A stretch of 64,000 nt of DNA from Sphingomonas populi (GCF_004208535.1 NZ_SGIS01000009.1:1-64000); one strand, 5' to 3'; shown: positions 25,820-34,905, counted from the first letter of the stretch. A program made the numbers and translations. The notes: generated by a model not told the origin, from the sequence alone.

Positions 25820-25996
25820 CGATGCGTCTCCCCGGATATGCGGTACGGCTGTTCAGAATGTGAAAGAGATCGTCGAATCGTTCCACATGATGATACGATG
25901 ACGGTCCGAACGATCGGTGGTGTCATCGTCAAGAAAGCCGCCCCGGTCCTCCCTTTGCTGTTTACTTTCTCACTTTATGGGATAGGATGTTAATTG
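25820..25996. promoter_or_regulatory. Divergent control region between rhmD and the IclR regulator
   Basis: This 177-base region carries the promoters of both rhamnose transcription units and is AT-richer than its surroundings near 25955-25995. An AGGA lies 9 bases before the IclR ATG. IclR-family regulators usually bind such divergent regions, but I could not define a convincing palindromic operator by eye. Confidence 0.5.
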
Positions 25997-26821
25997 ATGA
26001 GACAAGTCGCGTCAAACGAAGAATCGGGGAGTGGCGAGGAGCGCACCAAGATTCAGGGCAGCCAGACGCTACTGCGTGGCCTCGACATGCTCGACAAGGT
26101 GATCGACGGGCCGATCAAGCTCGCCGATTTGTCGGCGGCCATGGGGCTGACGCGATCGACCACGCACCGGCTCGCCAATGCGCTCGCCGATCGCGGCTTC
26201 CTCACCTTCCTGCCGCGCGAGGGCTATCAGCTCGGGCCGAAATTGCTCCAGCTCGGCTTCCTCGCGCAGAGCCAGGCCGATATCGTGCGGATCGCGCGGT
26301 CGCGGCTTGAGGCGCTCGCCGCGCACACCGAGGACACTGTCCATCTCGGCCGGCTCGACACCGATCTGGCGCTGTACCTCGACAAGATTCCCGGCCGCCG
26401 CCGTGTCGATATCTCCAGCCGCATCGGCGACCGTCACCCGCTGTCCTCGACCGGACTCGGCAAGGCGCTGCTGCTCGACACCCCCGAGGCCGAATGGCCG
26501 GCGCTGTTCGCGGCGTCGCGCGCGCGCGGCGCGCCCGTGGTCGAGTATGACGGCTGGGCGGAGCGGATGCGCGGCTATGTCGCCGCCGGCCATGCCTATG
26601 ATCTGGAAGAGAATGAGGATTTGATCCGCTGCGTCGCCGCGCCCGTGCGCGACGCCTCGGGCCGGATCGTCGCCGCGATCAGCCTGTCGAGCGCGGCGCA
26701 ATATATGGACGACGCCCGCATGGCGGCGCTCAGCGGCGAGGTGCGCGAGACCGCCGACCAGATCAGCACCGATCTCGGCTGGGTGCCCGGCGCCCGGCCA
26801 TCCCGCCGCCCACGGCGATAA
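25997..26821 (+). CDS. IclR-family regulator, probable rhamnose-pathway control protein
   Basis: This 274-residue protein has an IclR winged helix-turn-helix ('LADLSAAMGLTRSTTHRLANALADRGFL', about residues 42-69) followed by the GAF-like effector domain ('TVHLGRLDTDLALYLDKIPGRR', 'HPLSSTGLGKALLL' and 'CVAAPVRDASGRIVAAISLS'). It is divergent from the rhamnose catabolic run and 22 bases upstream of rhamnose dehydrogenase on its own strand. It is the natural candidate for a local regulator sensing rhamnonate or a keto-deoxy intermediate. The ligand is not readable. Confidence 0.88.
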   Translation: MRQVASNEESGSGEERTKIQGSQTLLRGLDMLDKVIDGPIKLADLSAAMGLTRSTTHRLANALADRGFLTFLPREGYQLGPKLLQLGFLAQSQADIVRIARSRLEALAAHTEDTVHLGRLDTDLALYLDKIPGRRRVDISSRIGDRHPLSSTGLGKALLLDTPEAEWPALFAASRARGAPVVEYDGWAERMRGYVAAGHAYDLEENEDLIRCVAAPVRDASGRIVAAISLSSAAQYMDDARMAALSGEVRETADQISTDLGWVPGARPSRRPRR

Positions 26822-26843
26822 CCGCAGAAGAGGAAATGCTTAC

Positions 26844-27608
26844 GTGAAGCTGCTCGAAGGCAAGACCGTACTCGTCACCGGCGCCTCCACCGGCATCGGC
26901 CGCGCCGCCGCGATCGGCGCGGCGCAGCACGGCGCCGACGTGGTCATCAACTATCATGCCCGCGACGAGGATGCCGAAGCCTGTATCGCCGCGATCGAGG
27001 CGACCGGCCAGCGCGGCCTTGCCGTGAAGGGCGACGTGGCCGAGCCGGAAACCGCCAAGGCGTTCGTCGCCAAAGCGGTCGAAGCGTTCGGCAAGGTCGA
27101 TGTGATGGTCAACAACGCCGGCATCTGCCCGTTCCACGCCTTCCTCGACATGCCGGTCGAGACGTTCGAGCGTACCATGCGCGTCAACCTGCACGGCGCC
27201 TATTTCATGGTGCAGGCCGCCGCCAACCAGATGGTCGCGCAAGGGCATGGCGGCGCGATCGTCGCGGTATCATCGATCTCGGCTTTGGTCGGCGGCGAAT
27301 ATCAGACGCATTACACGCCGACCAAGGCGGGCGTGCATTCGTTGATGCAATCGACCGCGATCGCGCTCGGCAAGTACAAGATCCGCTGCAACTCGCTGCT
27401 GCCCGGCACGATCCTCACCGAGATCAACAAGGACGATCTCGCCGACGACGCCAAGCGGACGTACATGGAAAGCCGCGTGCCGCTCGGCCGGCTCGGCGCG
27501 CCCGAGGACATGGTCGGGCCGATCGTGTTCCTCGCCTCCGACATGGCGGCCTATGTCACCGGCGCGGCGCTGCTCGTCGATGGCGGCATGTTCGTGAACC
27601 TGCAATGA
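26844..27608 (+). CDS. L-Rhamnose 1-dehydrogenase (SDR)
   Basis: This 254-residue short-chain dehydrogenase has 'VTGASTGIGRAAAIGAAQHGADVVINYH' at the cofactor site, 'NNAGICPFHAFLDMP' and the active-site 'YTPTKAG' tyrosine/lysine. The 'GICPFHAFLD' loop and the 'GGEYQTHYTPTKAGVHSLMQ' region fit L-rhamnose dehydrogenases of the LRA1 type, which oxidise rhamnose to the 1,4-lactone. The GTG start lies 22 bases after the regulator. The stop overlaps the acetylesterase ATG. This would be the first catabolic step of the pathway. Confidence 0.85.
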   Translation: MKLLEGKTVLVTGASTGIGRAAAIGAAQHGADVVINYHARDEDAEACIAAIEATGQRGLAVKGDVAEPETAKAFVAKAVEAFGKVDVMVNNAGICPFHAFLDMPVETFERTMRVNLHGAYFMVQAAANQMVAQGHGGAIVAVSSISALVGGEYQTHYTPTKAGVHSLMQSTAIALGKYKIRCNSLLPGTILTEINKDDLADDAKRTYMESRVPLGRLGAPEDMVGPIVFLASDMAAYVTGAALLVDGGMFVNLQ

Positions 27609-28408
27609 TCCGCGCCGGCCTCGCCGCTGCCGCCGCAGTGCTGCTGCTGGCCGGTGCGGCACCCGCGCCGGTGCCCGGTTTCGGCAAGATCCTGATCGCG
27701 AGCGATTCGACCGCATCGGTGTACGGCGAGGATCGCTATCCGCAGACCGGCTGGGGGCAGATGCTGTCCTGCGGGCTCGACGCCGGCACCGAGGTGGTCG
27801 ATCTCGCGATGGCGGGGCGCAGCACCAAGACCTTCATCGCCGAGGGCCGCTGGGACGGACTGATGGCGCGGGTGCAGCCGGGCGACGTCGTGCTGATCCA
27901 GTTCGGCCACAACGACGCCTATAAAGCCAAGCCGGAGCGCTATGCCGATCCCGCCACCACCTATCGCGACAATCTGCTGCGCTTCATCTGGCAGGTGCGC
28001 GGCGCGCGCGGCATTCCCGTGCTGGTGACGCCGGTCGCGCAGCATATGTTCGGCGCGGATGGCAAGGCCAAGGCCAACTTCGCCGACTGGTCGGCGGTGA
28101 TGCGCGATCTCGCCACCACCACGCAGACGCCGCTGATCGACCTCGAAACGCTGTCGCGCGGCTGGCTCGACCGGGTCGGCGAGCAGGCGTCACGCGGCTA
28201 TTATCTGCATCTGCCCGCCAACGCCGCGCCGGGCTTTCCCAAGGGAATCGACGACGACACCCATTTCAGCGAACTCGGCGCGCGCCGGATCGCCGATCTC
28301 GTCGCGGGCGCGTTGAAGGCGCTCGATCTGCCGCTGTCGGGGCATGTGCTGGCCGAGCGCCCCGACCTCACGCGCGCCACCGCGCTCGGCCACAGGGGAT
28401 GTTCATGA
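27605..28408 (+). CDS. Secreted rhamnogalacturonan acetylesterase (SGNH, CE12-like)
   Basis: This 267-residue exported protein has a signal peptide of about 20 residues. SGNH blocks of the rhamnogalacturonan acetylesterase type follow: 'ILIASDSTASVYGED' with the nucleophile serine, 'DLAMAGRSTKTF', 'QFGHNDAYK' and the C-terminal 'DDTHFSELGARRIADLVA' holding Asp and His. CE12 enzymes remove acetyl groups from rhamnogalacturonan I. Translation is coupled on both sides (ATGA overlaps with rhamnose dehydrogenase and with the next esterase). That links polymer deacetylation directly to rhamnose use. Confidence 0.88.
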   Translation: MIRAGLAAAAAVLLLAGAAPAPVPGFGKILIASDSTASVYGEDRYPQTGWGQMLSCGLDAGTEVVDLAMAGRSTKTFIAEGRWDGLMARVQPGDVVLIQFGHNDAYKAKPERYADPATTYRDNLLRFIWQVRGARGIPVLVTPVAQHMFGADGKAKANFADWSAVMRDLATTTQTPLIDLETLSRGWLDRVGEQASRGYYLHLPANAAPGFPKGIDDDTHFSELGARRIADLVAGALKALDLPLSGHVLAERPDLTRATALGHRGCS

Positions 28409-29376
28409 CGATCGACCGAAGGACTTTGATCGCCGGCGGCACCGCACTCGGCCTCGCCGCTGCCGCCGCGAAAGGCGCGCAAACCGGGTCGGCGGTGCCG
28501 CCCGATTTCACCGTGCTGCCGCTGTGGCCGGGCAAGGTGCCGGGCGGCGAGCATGTCACCGTGACGCAGGAACAAGGCCCGCGCTCGGCGAAGAGCGACG
28601 CCTATGACACGTTCTTCGCGCACATCACCACGCCGACGCTCACCGTGCTGCGCCCGGCCAAGCCCAATGGCGCGGCGCTGCTGATGATTCCCGGCGGCGG
28701 CTACCGCCGTGTCGTGCTCGGCCATGAAGGCATCAACATCTCGCGGCGGTTCGCGCAGGCCGGCTTTACCTGCTTCTCGCTGCTGTACCGGCTGCCGGCG
28801 GACGGCTGGACGGCGGGGCCGGAGGCGCCGTTGCAGGATGCGCAGCGCGCGCTGCGCACGGTTCGGTCGCTGGCGCCGCGCTATGGCTATGACGCGAACC
28901 GGATCGGCGTGATCGGCTTTTCGGCGGGCGGGCATCTCGCCGGCTGGCTGACCAGCCGCCAGTCGGTCGCGACGCAAGCGGTGAACGACGCGATCGACCG
29001 CGAGCCGCTCAACCCCCGCGCCGCCGCATTGATCTACCCGGTCATCACCATGACCGCGCCGCTCGCGCACAACGGCTCGCGCGTCGAGCTGATTGGCGAA
29101 CCGGCGAGCGACGAGAAACGCCGCGCCTATTCGCTGGAGAACGATATCCAGCCGACCACGCCGCCGACCTTCCTCGCCCATGCCATCGACGACAAGACGG
29201 TGCCGGTCGAGAACAGCCTGATGATGCTGGCGTCGTTGCGCGCCGCGCACATTCCGGCCGAGGCGCATCTGTTCGAAACCGGCGGGCACGGCTTCGGCCT
29301 GACCCTGCCCGATGGCACCGCCTCGCCCTGGCCCGATTTGTTCGAAACCTTCGCCAAGCGCCACGGCTTGCTGTGA
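28405..29376 (+). CDS. Exported alpha/beta-hydrolase (acetyl-esterase-like)
   Basis: This 323-residue protein opens 'MTIDRRTLIAGG', a twin-arginine-like export signal. An alpha/beta-hydrolase fold follows, with 'LLMIPGGGYRRVVLGHEG' (oxyanion loop), the nucleophile elbow 'IGFSAGGHLAGW', then 'AIDDKTVPVENS' and 'ETGGHGFGL' supplying Asp and His. The layout resembles BD-FAE/xylan acetylesterase-type enzymes. The ATG at 28405 is preferred: it overlaps the upstream stop (ATGA) with AGGGGA 5 bases before it. An in-frame ATG 6 bases earlier is possible. A second deacylating enzyme for pectic or hemicellulosic fragments is likely. Confidence 0.82.
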   Translation: MTIDRRTLIAGGTALGLAAAAAKGAQTGSAVPPDFTVLPLWPGKVPGGEHVTVTQEQGPRSAKSDAYDTFFAHITTPTLTVLRPAKPNGAALLMIPGGGYRRVVLGHEGINISRRFAQAGFTCFSLLYRLPADGWTAGPEAPLQDAQRALRTVRSLAPRYGYDANRIGVIGFSAGGHLAGWLTSRQSVATQAVNDAIDREPLNPRAAALIYPVITMTAPLAHNGSRVELIGEPASDEKRRAYSLENDIQPTTPPTFLAHAIDDKTVPVENSLMMLASLRAAHIPAEAHLFETGGHGFGLTLPDGTASPWPDLFETFAKRHGLL

Positions 29377-30140
29377 CACCTGCCGCGCCCGCCCCGCGCG
29401 TCGCGTTGTTCGTGACGTGTCTGGTCGATCTGATCCGGCCGCGCATCGGCTTCGCCGCGATCCGCGCGCTGGAGGCGGCGGGCTGTACCGTCGTCGTGCC
29501 GGCGGGGCAGACCTGCTGTGGCCAGCCCGCGCTCAATTCGGGCGCGCGCGACGAGGCGATCGCGATCGCCAGGCGCACGATCGCCTTGCTCGAAGGGCAT
29601 GACGCGGTGGTGGTGCCGTCGGGATCGTGCGCGGCGACGATCCGGGCGCATTACCCGGAACTGTTCGAACACGATCCCGCCTGGCTGGCGCGTGCCGAGG
29701 CGGTGGCGGCGAACACCTATGAGATCATGGCCTATCTCGACGAAGTGCGCGGCTGGCGGCCCGATACCGCGCTCGCCGCGACCGCGACCTATCACGATAG
29801 CTGCTCGGGGCTTCGCGAACTCGGCATCAAGGCACAGCCGCGCCGGTTGCTGAACCATGTCGCGGGGTTGTCGCTCACCCCGCTCAAGGGCGCGGAGACG
29901 TGCTGCGGGTTCGGCGGCACCTTCTGCGTCAAATATCCGGCGATCTCGAACGCGATCGCGACCGAGAAAGCGGCGGCGATCGACGCGAGCGGGGCGGACC
30001 TGCTGCTGGCGGGCGATCTCGGCTGCCTGATGAACATGGCGGGCAAGCTCCACCGCGAGGGATCGCCGGTGCGCGCGTTCCACGCGATCGAGGTGATCGC
30101 GGGCATGGGCGACGGCCCCGCGATCGGCGAGGCGTCATGA
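29373..30140 (+). CDS. lutA: Lactate utilisation protein A (Fe-S oxidoreductase)
   Basis: This 255-residue protein has two CCG domains: 'GQTCCGQPALNSG' at about residues 46-58 and 'GAETCCGFGGTFCVK' near residue 175, which bind an iron-sulfur cofactor. LutA/LldE is one of three subunits of a non-flavin L-lactate dehydrogenase. The GTG start overlaps the esterase stop by 4 bases and its own stop overlaps lutB. In this cluster its substrate would be the L-lactate released from rhamnose by the diketo-hydrolase route. Glycolate-oxidase iron-sulfur subunits share the CCG domain, but the lutB/lutC neighbours settle the call. Confidence 0.93.
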   Translation: MTPAAPAPRVALFVTCLVDLIRPRIGFAAIRALEAAGCTVVVPAGQTCCGQPALNSGARDEAIAIARRTIALLEGHDAVVVPSGSCAATIRAHYPELFEHDPAWLARAEAVAANTYEIMAYLDEVRGWRPDTALAATATYHDSCSGLRELGIKAQPRRLLNHVAGLSLTPLKGAETCCGFGGTFCVKYPAISNAIATEKAAAIDASGADLLLAGDLGCLMNMAGKLHREGSPVRAFHAIEVIAGMGDGPAIGEAS

Positions 30141-31528
30141 GCGCGGCTTTCTCAAAACGCGTCGATGCAGCGCTCGCCGACCCGATCCTCAAGATCGCGG
30201 TCGAGCGCACCGCCGGCACCGCCGAAGCCAAGCGCGCCATTGCGGTAGACGCCTTCGCGCAGTTCGAGGCGGCACGCACCCGCGCGGCGGCGATCAAGGA
30301 TCATGTCGTCGCGCATCTCGGCTATTATCTCGAACAGTTTGAGACGGCTGCGACCTCGGCCGGCGCGCACGTCCATTACGCGCGCACCGCCGATGAAGCG
30401 TGCAAGATCGTCATAGACATCTGCAAGGCGGCCGGCGCGCGCACCGTCGCGCGCTCGAAATCGATGATGGGCGAGGAGATCGGCCTGCCGCACGCGCTCG
30501 CCGAGGCCGGGATCGGGCGAGTCGAGACCGACCTTGCCGAACATATCATCCAGCTTGCCGACGAACGCCCCTCGCACATCGTTTGGCCGGCGATGCACAA
30601 GACCAGCGAGCAGGTCTCGGCGCTGTTCAAGCAGCATCACGCGCTGCCGCACAGCGAGGAAACGATTCCCGCAATGGCGGAGAGCGCGCGGCGGCATCTG
30701 CGCCAGGGCATGCTCGGCGCCGATGTCGGCATTTCGGGCGCGAACTTCCTCGTCGCGGATAGCGGCGCGGTCTGCACCGTCACCAACGAGGGCAATGCCG
30801 AGCTGTCGCTGGTGCCGCCGCGCGTCCATATCGTCACGGCGGGGATCGAGAAACTGGTGCCGTCGATGGGGCATGCGGTGCAGTTGCTGCGGCTGCTGGC
30901 GCGATCGGCGACCGGCGCGACGCTGACGCAATATACCACCTTCTACACCGGCCCCAAACGCGCCGCCGACCCCGACGGGCCGGACGCGATGCATATCGTG
31001 CTGATCGACAACGGCCGCAGCGCGATGCGCGAGGACGGGCTGGCCGAGATGCTGCGCTGCATCCGTTGCGGCGCGTGCATGAACCATTGCGTCGTGTTCC
31101 GCCAGATCGGCGGCCATGCTTACGGCGGCACCTATCCGGGGCCGATGGGCGCGGTGCTGACCCCGGCGCTCGACGGACTCGCGGCCAGCCGTGACTTGCC
31201 CAACGCCTGCACGCTCAACGGCAAGTGCCAGGAGGTGTGCCCGGTCAAGATCCCGCTGCCGACCCTGCTGCGCGGCTGGCGCGAAAAGAGCTGGCGCGAG
31301 GGGCTGGAGCCGGCGACGATGCGGCAGGGCATCGCCGCGTGGGCGTGGGTGGCGCAGCGGCCGCGCCTGTACCGGCTGGCGGTGCGCGCGGCGATCTTCG
31401 GCATGCGGCGGTTCGGGCGCGGCTGGATCAGGACGCTGCCGCTGGCGAGCGGCTGGACCGCACACCGCGATTTACCCGCACCCGATTCGGAGAGCTTCAT
31501 GAATCGCTACGCGCGGGGCGAACGATGA
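30137..31528 (+). CDS. lutB: Lactate utilisation protein B (iron-sulfur protein)
   Basis: This 463-residue subunit of the LutABC complex has an N-terminal LUD domain ('VARSKSMMGEEIGLPHALAEAG' and 'GISGANFLVADSGAVCTVTNEGN') and a C-terminal ferredoxin-like part with two 4Fe-4S motifs, 'CIRCGACMNHC' and 'CTLNGKCQEVCPVKIP'. The ATG at 30137 overlaps lutA (ATGA). The frame is open upstream, but that part lies inside lutA. Length is close to Bacillus LutB (476). Confidence 0.94.
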   Translation: MSAAFSKRVDAALADPILKIAVERTAGTAEAKRAIAVDAFAQFEAARTRAAAIKDHVVAHLGYYLEQFETAATSAGAHVHYARTADEACKIVIDICKAAGARTVARSKSMMGEEIGLPHALAEAGIGRVETDLAEHIIQLADERPSHIVWPAMHKTSEQVSALFKQHHALPHSEETIPAMAESARRHLRQGMLGADVGISGANFLVADSGAVCTVTNEGNAELSLVPPRVHIVTAGIEKLVPSMGHAVQLLRLLARSATGATLTQYTTFYTGPKRAADPDGPDAMHIVLIDNGRSAMREDGLAEMLRCIRCGACMNHCVVFRQIGGHAYGGTYPGPMGAVLTPALDGLAASRDLPNACTLNGKCQEVCPVKIPLPTLLRGWREKSWREGLEPATMRQGIAAWAWVAQRPRLYRLAVRAAIFGMRRFGRGWIRTLPLASGWTAHRDLPAPDSESFMNRYARGER

Positions 31529-32130
31529 GCGCGCGCGCCGACATCCTCGGCAAGCTCGGCACCGCCGCGCCGCCGCCGGGCACGGCCGAAGCGCTGCTCG
31601 CCGATCCGGTGCGACCGGCGGTGGCGGGGGATCGCGTCGCGACCTTCCTCACCGCGCTGGCGCTGCCGGCGAGCGGTGCGACGCACGAGCGGATCGGATC
31701 GGTGGCCGAGGCACCGGCGGCGGTCGCGCGCTACCTCGCCGAACATGCCCTCCCGCCGGCGGTGTTCGTGCCGGACGATCCCCGCCTCGCCGCCGACTGG
31801 TCCGGCTTCGCGCTCAGCCTGGCGATCACGCCCGACGAACCGGCGGTGATCGCATGGGCACGGCTCGGCATCGCCGAAACCGGGTCTTTGGTGTTCGAGA
31901 CCGGCCCGCACGCGCCGATGCTGCCCAACTTCCTCGGCCTGCATCATATCGTGCTGCTCCCCGAAACCGCGATCGTCGCGCATCTCGAGGATGCCGCGCT
32001 ACCGGGTCCGCAACCGCGCGCGCATTATTGGGTGACGGGCGTGAGCGGCACCACCGATATCGAAGGGCAATACATCCGCGGCGCGCATGGGCCGCGGTTT
32101 CTGCATGTGCTGGTGGTCGGCGAGCGATAG
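31525..32130 (+). CDS. lutC: Lactate utilisation protein C (LUD domain)
   Basis: This 201-residue LUD-domain protein is somewhat shorter than Bacillus LutC (240), mostly through a shorter N-terminal half. Family features are 'ADWSGFALSLAITPDEPAVIAWARLGIAETGSLVF' and 'GVSGTTDIEGQYIRGAHGP' with the conserved glycine/acid stretch near the C-terminus. It overlaps lutB by 4 bases and is the last gene of a run in which every junction from rhamnose dehydrogenase onward is a 4-base overlap. A REPIN-like repeat follows and may end transcription. Confidence 0.92.
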   Translation: MSARADILGKLGTAAPPPGTAEALLADPVRPAVAGDRVATFLTALALPASGATHERIGSVAEAPAAVARYLAEHALPPAVFVPDDPRLAADWSGFALSLAITPDEPAVIAWARLGIAETGSLVFETGPHAPMLPNFLGLHHIVLLPETAIVAHLEDAALPGPQPRAHYWVTGVSGTTDIEGQYIRGAHGPRFLHVLVVGER

Positions 32131-32144
32131 ACGACTGGTACTCA

Positions 32145-32215
32145 CCCGTTCGTGTCGAGCGAAGTCGAGACACCTGCGCGCTGGCCAGTCCCTCGACTTC
32201 GCTCGGGACGAACGG
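32145..32215. repeat. REPIN-like inverted pair between lutC and kdgK
   Basis: The left arm 'cgttcgtgtcgagcgaagtc' and the right arm 'cctcgacttcgctcgggacg' are inverted around a short loop. It lies between convergent genes and could serve as a two-way terminator. Confidence 0.75.
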
Positions 32216-32221
32216 AGGTGG

Positions 32222-33235
32222 TTACCGCCTTACGTCGAACTGCCCCGACAGAAACGCGTCGATATCGCCCTGCCCGAACAGGCTCGCATCGCCGGGCAGC
32301 GAATGCTTGAGCGCGGTCAGCGCCAGCCCCGATTCCGCCGCACCGTCGATATCGTCCGGGTTACGCAGCAAACCGTGCAGCACGCCCGCCGCGAACGCGT
32401 CGCCCGCGCCGATCCGGTCGACGATGCCCGAGACCGCGATCTCCTCGGTCTGCGCGACCGCGTTGGGCGTTTCGACGCGCGCGGAGAGCAAATGCCGGTC
32501 GGCGGCTTCGACATGGCGTGCAGTCGAGGCGAGATGCTTGAGGTTGGGGAATGCCGCGAACAGCGCCGCCGCAGCCTCGCGCCGCCGGTCCTCGCCGTCG
32601 CTGGCGAAGCTGGTGGCGAGCAGCAAGGCGATGTCGCGGTGGTTGCCGAACATCATGTCGGCCAGCCCGACCAGTTCGGACAGCACGCCGCGCGGATCGC
32701 TGTCCCACGCTTGCCACAGCAGGGCGCGGTAATTGCCGTCGAAGATCAGGGTGAGGCCGCGATCCTTCGCCGCGCGCGCCGCCGCGATGGCGAGCCGCGA
32801 CGATTGCGGCCCGAGCGCGGGGGTGATGCCGGACATCAGCAGGTGAGTCGCACCGGCGAACACCGCGTCCCAGTCGAAATCCGCCTCGGTCGCGCGCGCG
32901 AACACGCTGCCGGCGCGATCGTACACCACTTCGGACGCGCGCAGACCAGCGCCCGGGGTGAGGAAGTACAACCCCATCCGCCCCTCGGCCTGAACGACAT
33001 GCGCGCAATCGACTCCCGCACCCATCAGCACCGATCGCGCCATGTCGCCGAGCGGATTGGCCGGCAACCGGCTGATCATCCGCGTGGTATGGCCGAGGCT
33101 GGCCAGCCCGATCGCCACGTTCGCCTCGGCACCGCCGACGGCGAGATCGAGCGTGCGCGCGCTGCGCAACAGCAGCTTGTCGGGCGGGGAAAGGCGGACG
33201 AGCAGTTCGCCGAAAAACGCTATCGTGGGTCGCAT
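32222..33235 (-). CDS. kdgK: 2-Keto-3-deoxygluconate kinase
   Basis: This 337-residue PfkB/ribokinase-family sugar kinase begins 'FFGELLVRLSPP' and contains 'VGGAEANVAIGLASLG', 'YFLTPGAGLRASEVVYDRAGS', 'IFDGNYRALLW' and the catalytic 'DRIGAGDAFAAG'. The 'GEL..RLSPP' start and 'PGAG.R.S.V.YDR' segment are typical of KdgK. It phosphorylates KDG from both the uxa and kdu branches to KDPG. The ATG at 33235 was chosen because family sequence starts there; an in-frame start at 33295 overlaps kduD. It lies 10 bases after kduD. The KDPG aldolase gene is not in the window. Confidence 0.9.
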   Translation of the reverse strand: MRPTIAFFGELLVRLSPPDKLLLRSARTLDLAVGGAEANVAIGLASLGHTTRMISRLPANPLGDMARSVLMGAGVDCAHVVQAEGRMGLYFLTPGAGLRASEVVYDRAGSVFARATEADFDWDAVFAGATHLLMSGITPALGPQSSRLAIAAARAAKDRGLTLIFDGNYRALLWQAWDSDPRGVLSELVGLADMMFGNHRDIALLLATSFASDGEDRRREAAAALFAAFPNLKHLASTARHVEAADRHLLSARVETPNAVAQTEEIAVSGIVDRIGAGDAFAAGVLHGLLRNPDDIDGAAESGLALTALKHSLPGDASLFGQGDIDAFLSGQFDVRR

Positions 33236-33245
33236 GGCCGTCTGC

Positions 33246-34001
33246 CTAGCGCGCGAGCCAGCCGCCGTCGACCGCGAGGATATGCCCGTCGACATAATCC
33301 GACGCGGACGACGCCAGAAACACCGCCGCGCCGCCGAGATCGGACGGCTTGCCCCAGCGCGCCGCCGGAATGCGCGCGAGGATCGCGGCGTTGCGGTCCT
33401 CGTCGTCGCGCAAAGCCGTGGTGTTGTTGGTGGCGATATAGCCCGGCGCGATCGCGTTGACGTTGACGCCCTTGGCCGACCATTCGTTGGCGAGCAATTT
33501 GGTCAAGCCGCCGACGCCCGATTTGGAGGCGGTATAGCTCGGCACGCGGATACCCCCCTGAAAGGTCAGCATCGAAGCGATGTTGATGATCTTGCCCCTG
33601 CCCTGCCGGATCATGTGTTTGCCCGCCGCCTGACAGAGGAAGAACACAGACTTCAGGTTGGTGTCGATCACCGCGTCCCAATCGGCCTCGGTGAAATCGA
33701 CCGAATCGGCGCGGCGGATGATGCCGGCGTTGTTGACGAGGATGTCGAGCCCGCCGAGCTCCGCCACCGTCTGTTCGACGATGTCGCCGACCGGCGCGAT
33801 GCTCGACAGATCGGCGGCGACGAACACCGCTTTCCGCCCGAGCGCCTGTACCGCAGCGACCGTCTCGTCGCAGGGCGAGCGGCCGACCGCGGCGATATCC
33901 GCGCCGGCTTCCGCCAGCGCGAGCGCGATCGCCTGGCCGATGCCGGTGTTGGCGCCAGTGACGACCGCGACCTTGCCGGTGAGATCGAACATCGCGTTCA
34001 T
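33246..34001 (-). CDS. kduD: 2-Dehydro-3-deoxy-D-gluconate 5-dehydrogenase
   Basis: This 251-residue SDR enzyme begins '[23 protein letters not shown]' and has '[14 protein letters not shown]', the active-site 'YTASKSG', and '[18 protein letters not shown]', a stretch characteristic of KduD. It reduces 2,5-diketo-3-deoxygluconate (DKII) to KDG, or runs in reverse. The ATG at 34001 overlaps the kduI stop (ATGA); the longer open frame upstream lies inside kduI. Together with kduI it processes unsaturated galacturonate released by pectate or rhamnogalacturonan lyases. Confidence 0.94.
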   Translation of the reverse strand: MNAMFDLTGKVAVVTGANTGIGQAIALALAEAGADIAAVGRSPCDETVAAVQALGRKAVFVAADLSSIAPVGDIVEQTVAELGGLDILVNNAGIIRRADSVDFTEADWDAVIDTNLKSVFFLCQAAGKHMIRQGRGKIINIASMLTFQGGIRVPSYTASKSGVGGLTKLLANEWSAKGVNVNAIAPGYIATNNTTALRDDEDRNAAILARIPAARWGKPSDLGGAAVFLASSASDYVDGHILAVDGGWLAR

Positions 34002-34840
34002 GCGAGCTGGCAGATGTCGAGGACGTTCATGTCGGTATAATCCTGATTCTCGCCCGCCATCGCCCAGATGAACGCATAGGCCTTGGTGCCCGCGCCCATG
34101 TGGATCGACCACGGCGGCGAGATCACCGCTTCCTCGTTCTGCATGACGATGTGGCGGGTCGCCTCGCCCTCACCCATGAAGTGCATCACGCGATCCTTGT
34201 CGAGATCGTCGAGCTCGAAGTAGAAATAGATCTCGCTGCGGCGCTCGTGGATGTGCGGCGGCATCGTGTTCCACACCGAACCGGGCTTCAGCACGGTCAG
34301 CCCCATCACCAACTGCGCGCTGTCGCACACGCCGGGGATGACGAGCTGGAAGATCGTGCGCTCGTTCGATTCGGCAAGGCTGCCGCGTTCGAGCGCGTTC
34401 GCGTCGGCGATCGACAGCTTGCGCGTGGTGAACGCCTTATGCGCCGGACACGAGGCGAGGTAGAAACGCGCGCCGTCGCCGGAAAACTGCACGTCCTTCG
34501 CGCCCATCGTGACGTACAGGCAATCCTTGTTGCCGAGCGTGAAGCTCTCCCCATCGACGGTGACGATGCCGTCGACCGTACCGACGTTGACGATCGCCAG
34601 TTCGCGGCGTTCGAGGAACGGATGGCCCGCCGCCGAGGGCGGTTCGGTCTGGTCGGGCAGCTTGACGGTGCCCGAGACGACCGCGACGCCGCCGATTACG
34701 AAACGTTCGGCATGCGTGTAGTTGAGTACGCACTCGCCGGCGCGGAACAGATCCTGAATCAGATAGCGGTCGCGCAATTCGTCGTTGCTGACGCATTCCA
34801 TCATGTCTGGGTGCGTGCCGTAATAGGTCTTGTCGAACAT
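33998..34840 (-). CDS. kduI: 5-Keto-4-deoxyuronate isomerase
   Basis: This 280-residue zinc-dependent cupin matches E. coli KduI (278) in length. Landmarks are '[23 protein letters not shown]' at the N-terminus, '[13 protein letters not shown]' and the metal-binding '[16 protein letters not shown]', with '[22 protein letters not shown]' near the end. It isomerises 4-deoxy-L-threo-5-hexosulose uronate, the spontaneous product of unsaturated galacturonate. The ATG at 34840 has GAGGG about 4 bases upstream. It is the first gene of kduI-kduD-kdgK and follows the sensor kinase by 98 bases. Confidence 0.95.
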   Translation of the reverse strand: MFDKTYYGTHPDMMECVSNDELRDRYLIQDLFRAGECVLNYTHAERFVIGGVAVVSGTVKLPDQTEPPSAAGHPFLERRELAIVNVGTVDGIVTVDGESFTLGNKDCLYVTMGAKDVQFSGDGARFYLASCPAHKAFTTRKLSIADANALERGSLAESNERTIFQLVIPGVCDSAQLVMGLTVLKPGSVWNTMPPHIHERRSEIYFYFELDDLDKDRVMHFMGEGEATRHIVMQNEEAVISPPWSIHMGAGTKAYAFIWAMAGENQDYTDMNVLDICQLA

Positions 34841-34905
34841 ATCGCCCTCGCCTGTCGTTTGCGCTCGCATACCGACAAATATGCAGGGGGCCAACCCAAA
34901 TAGGG

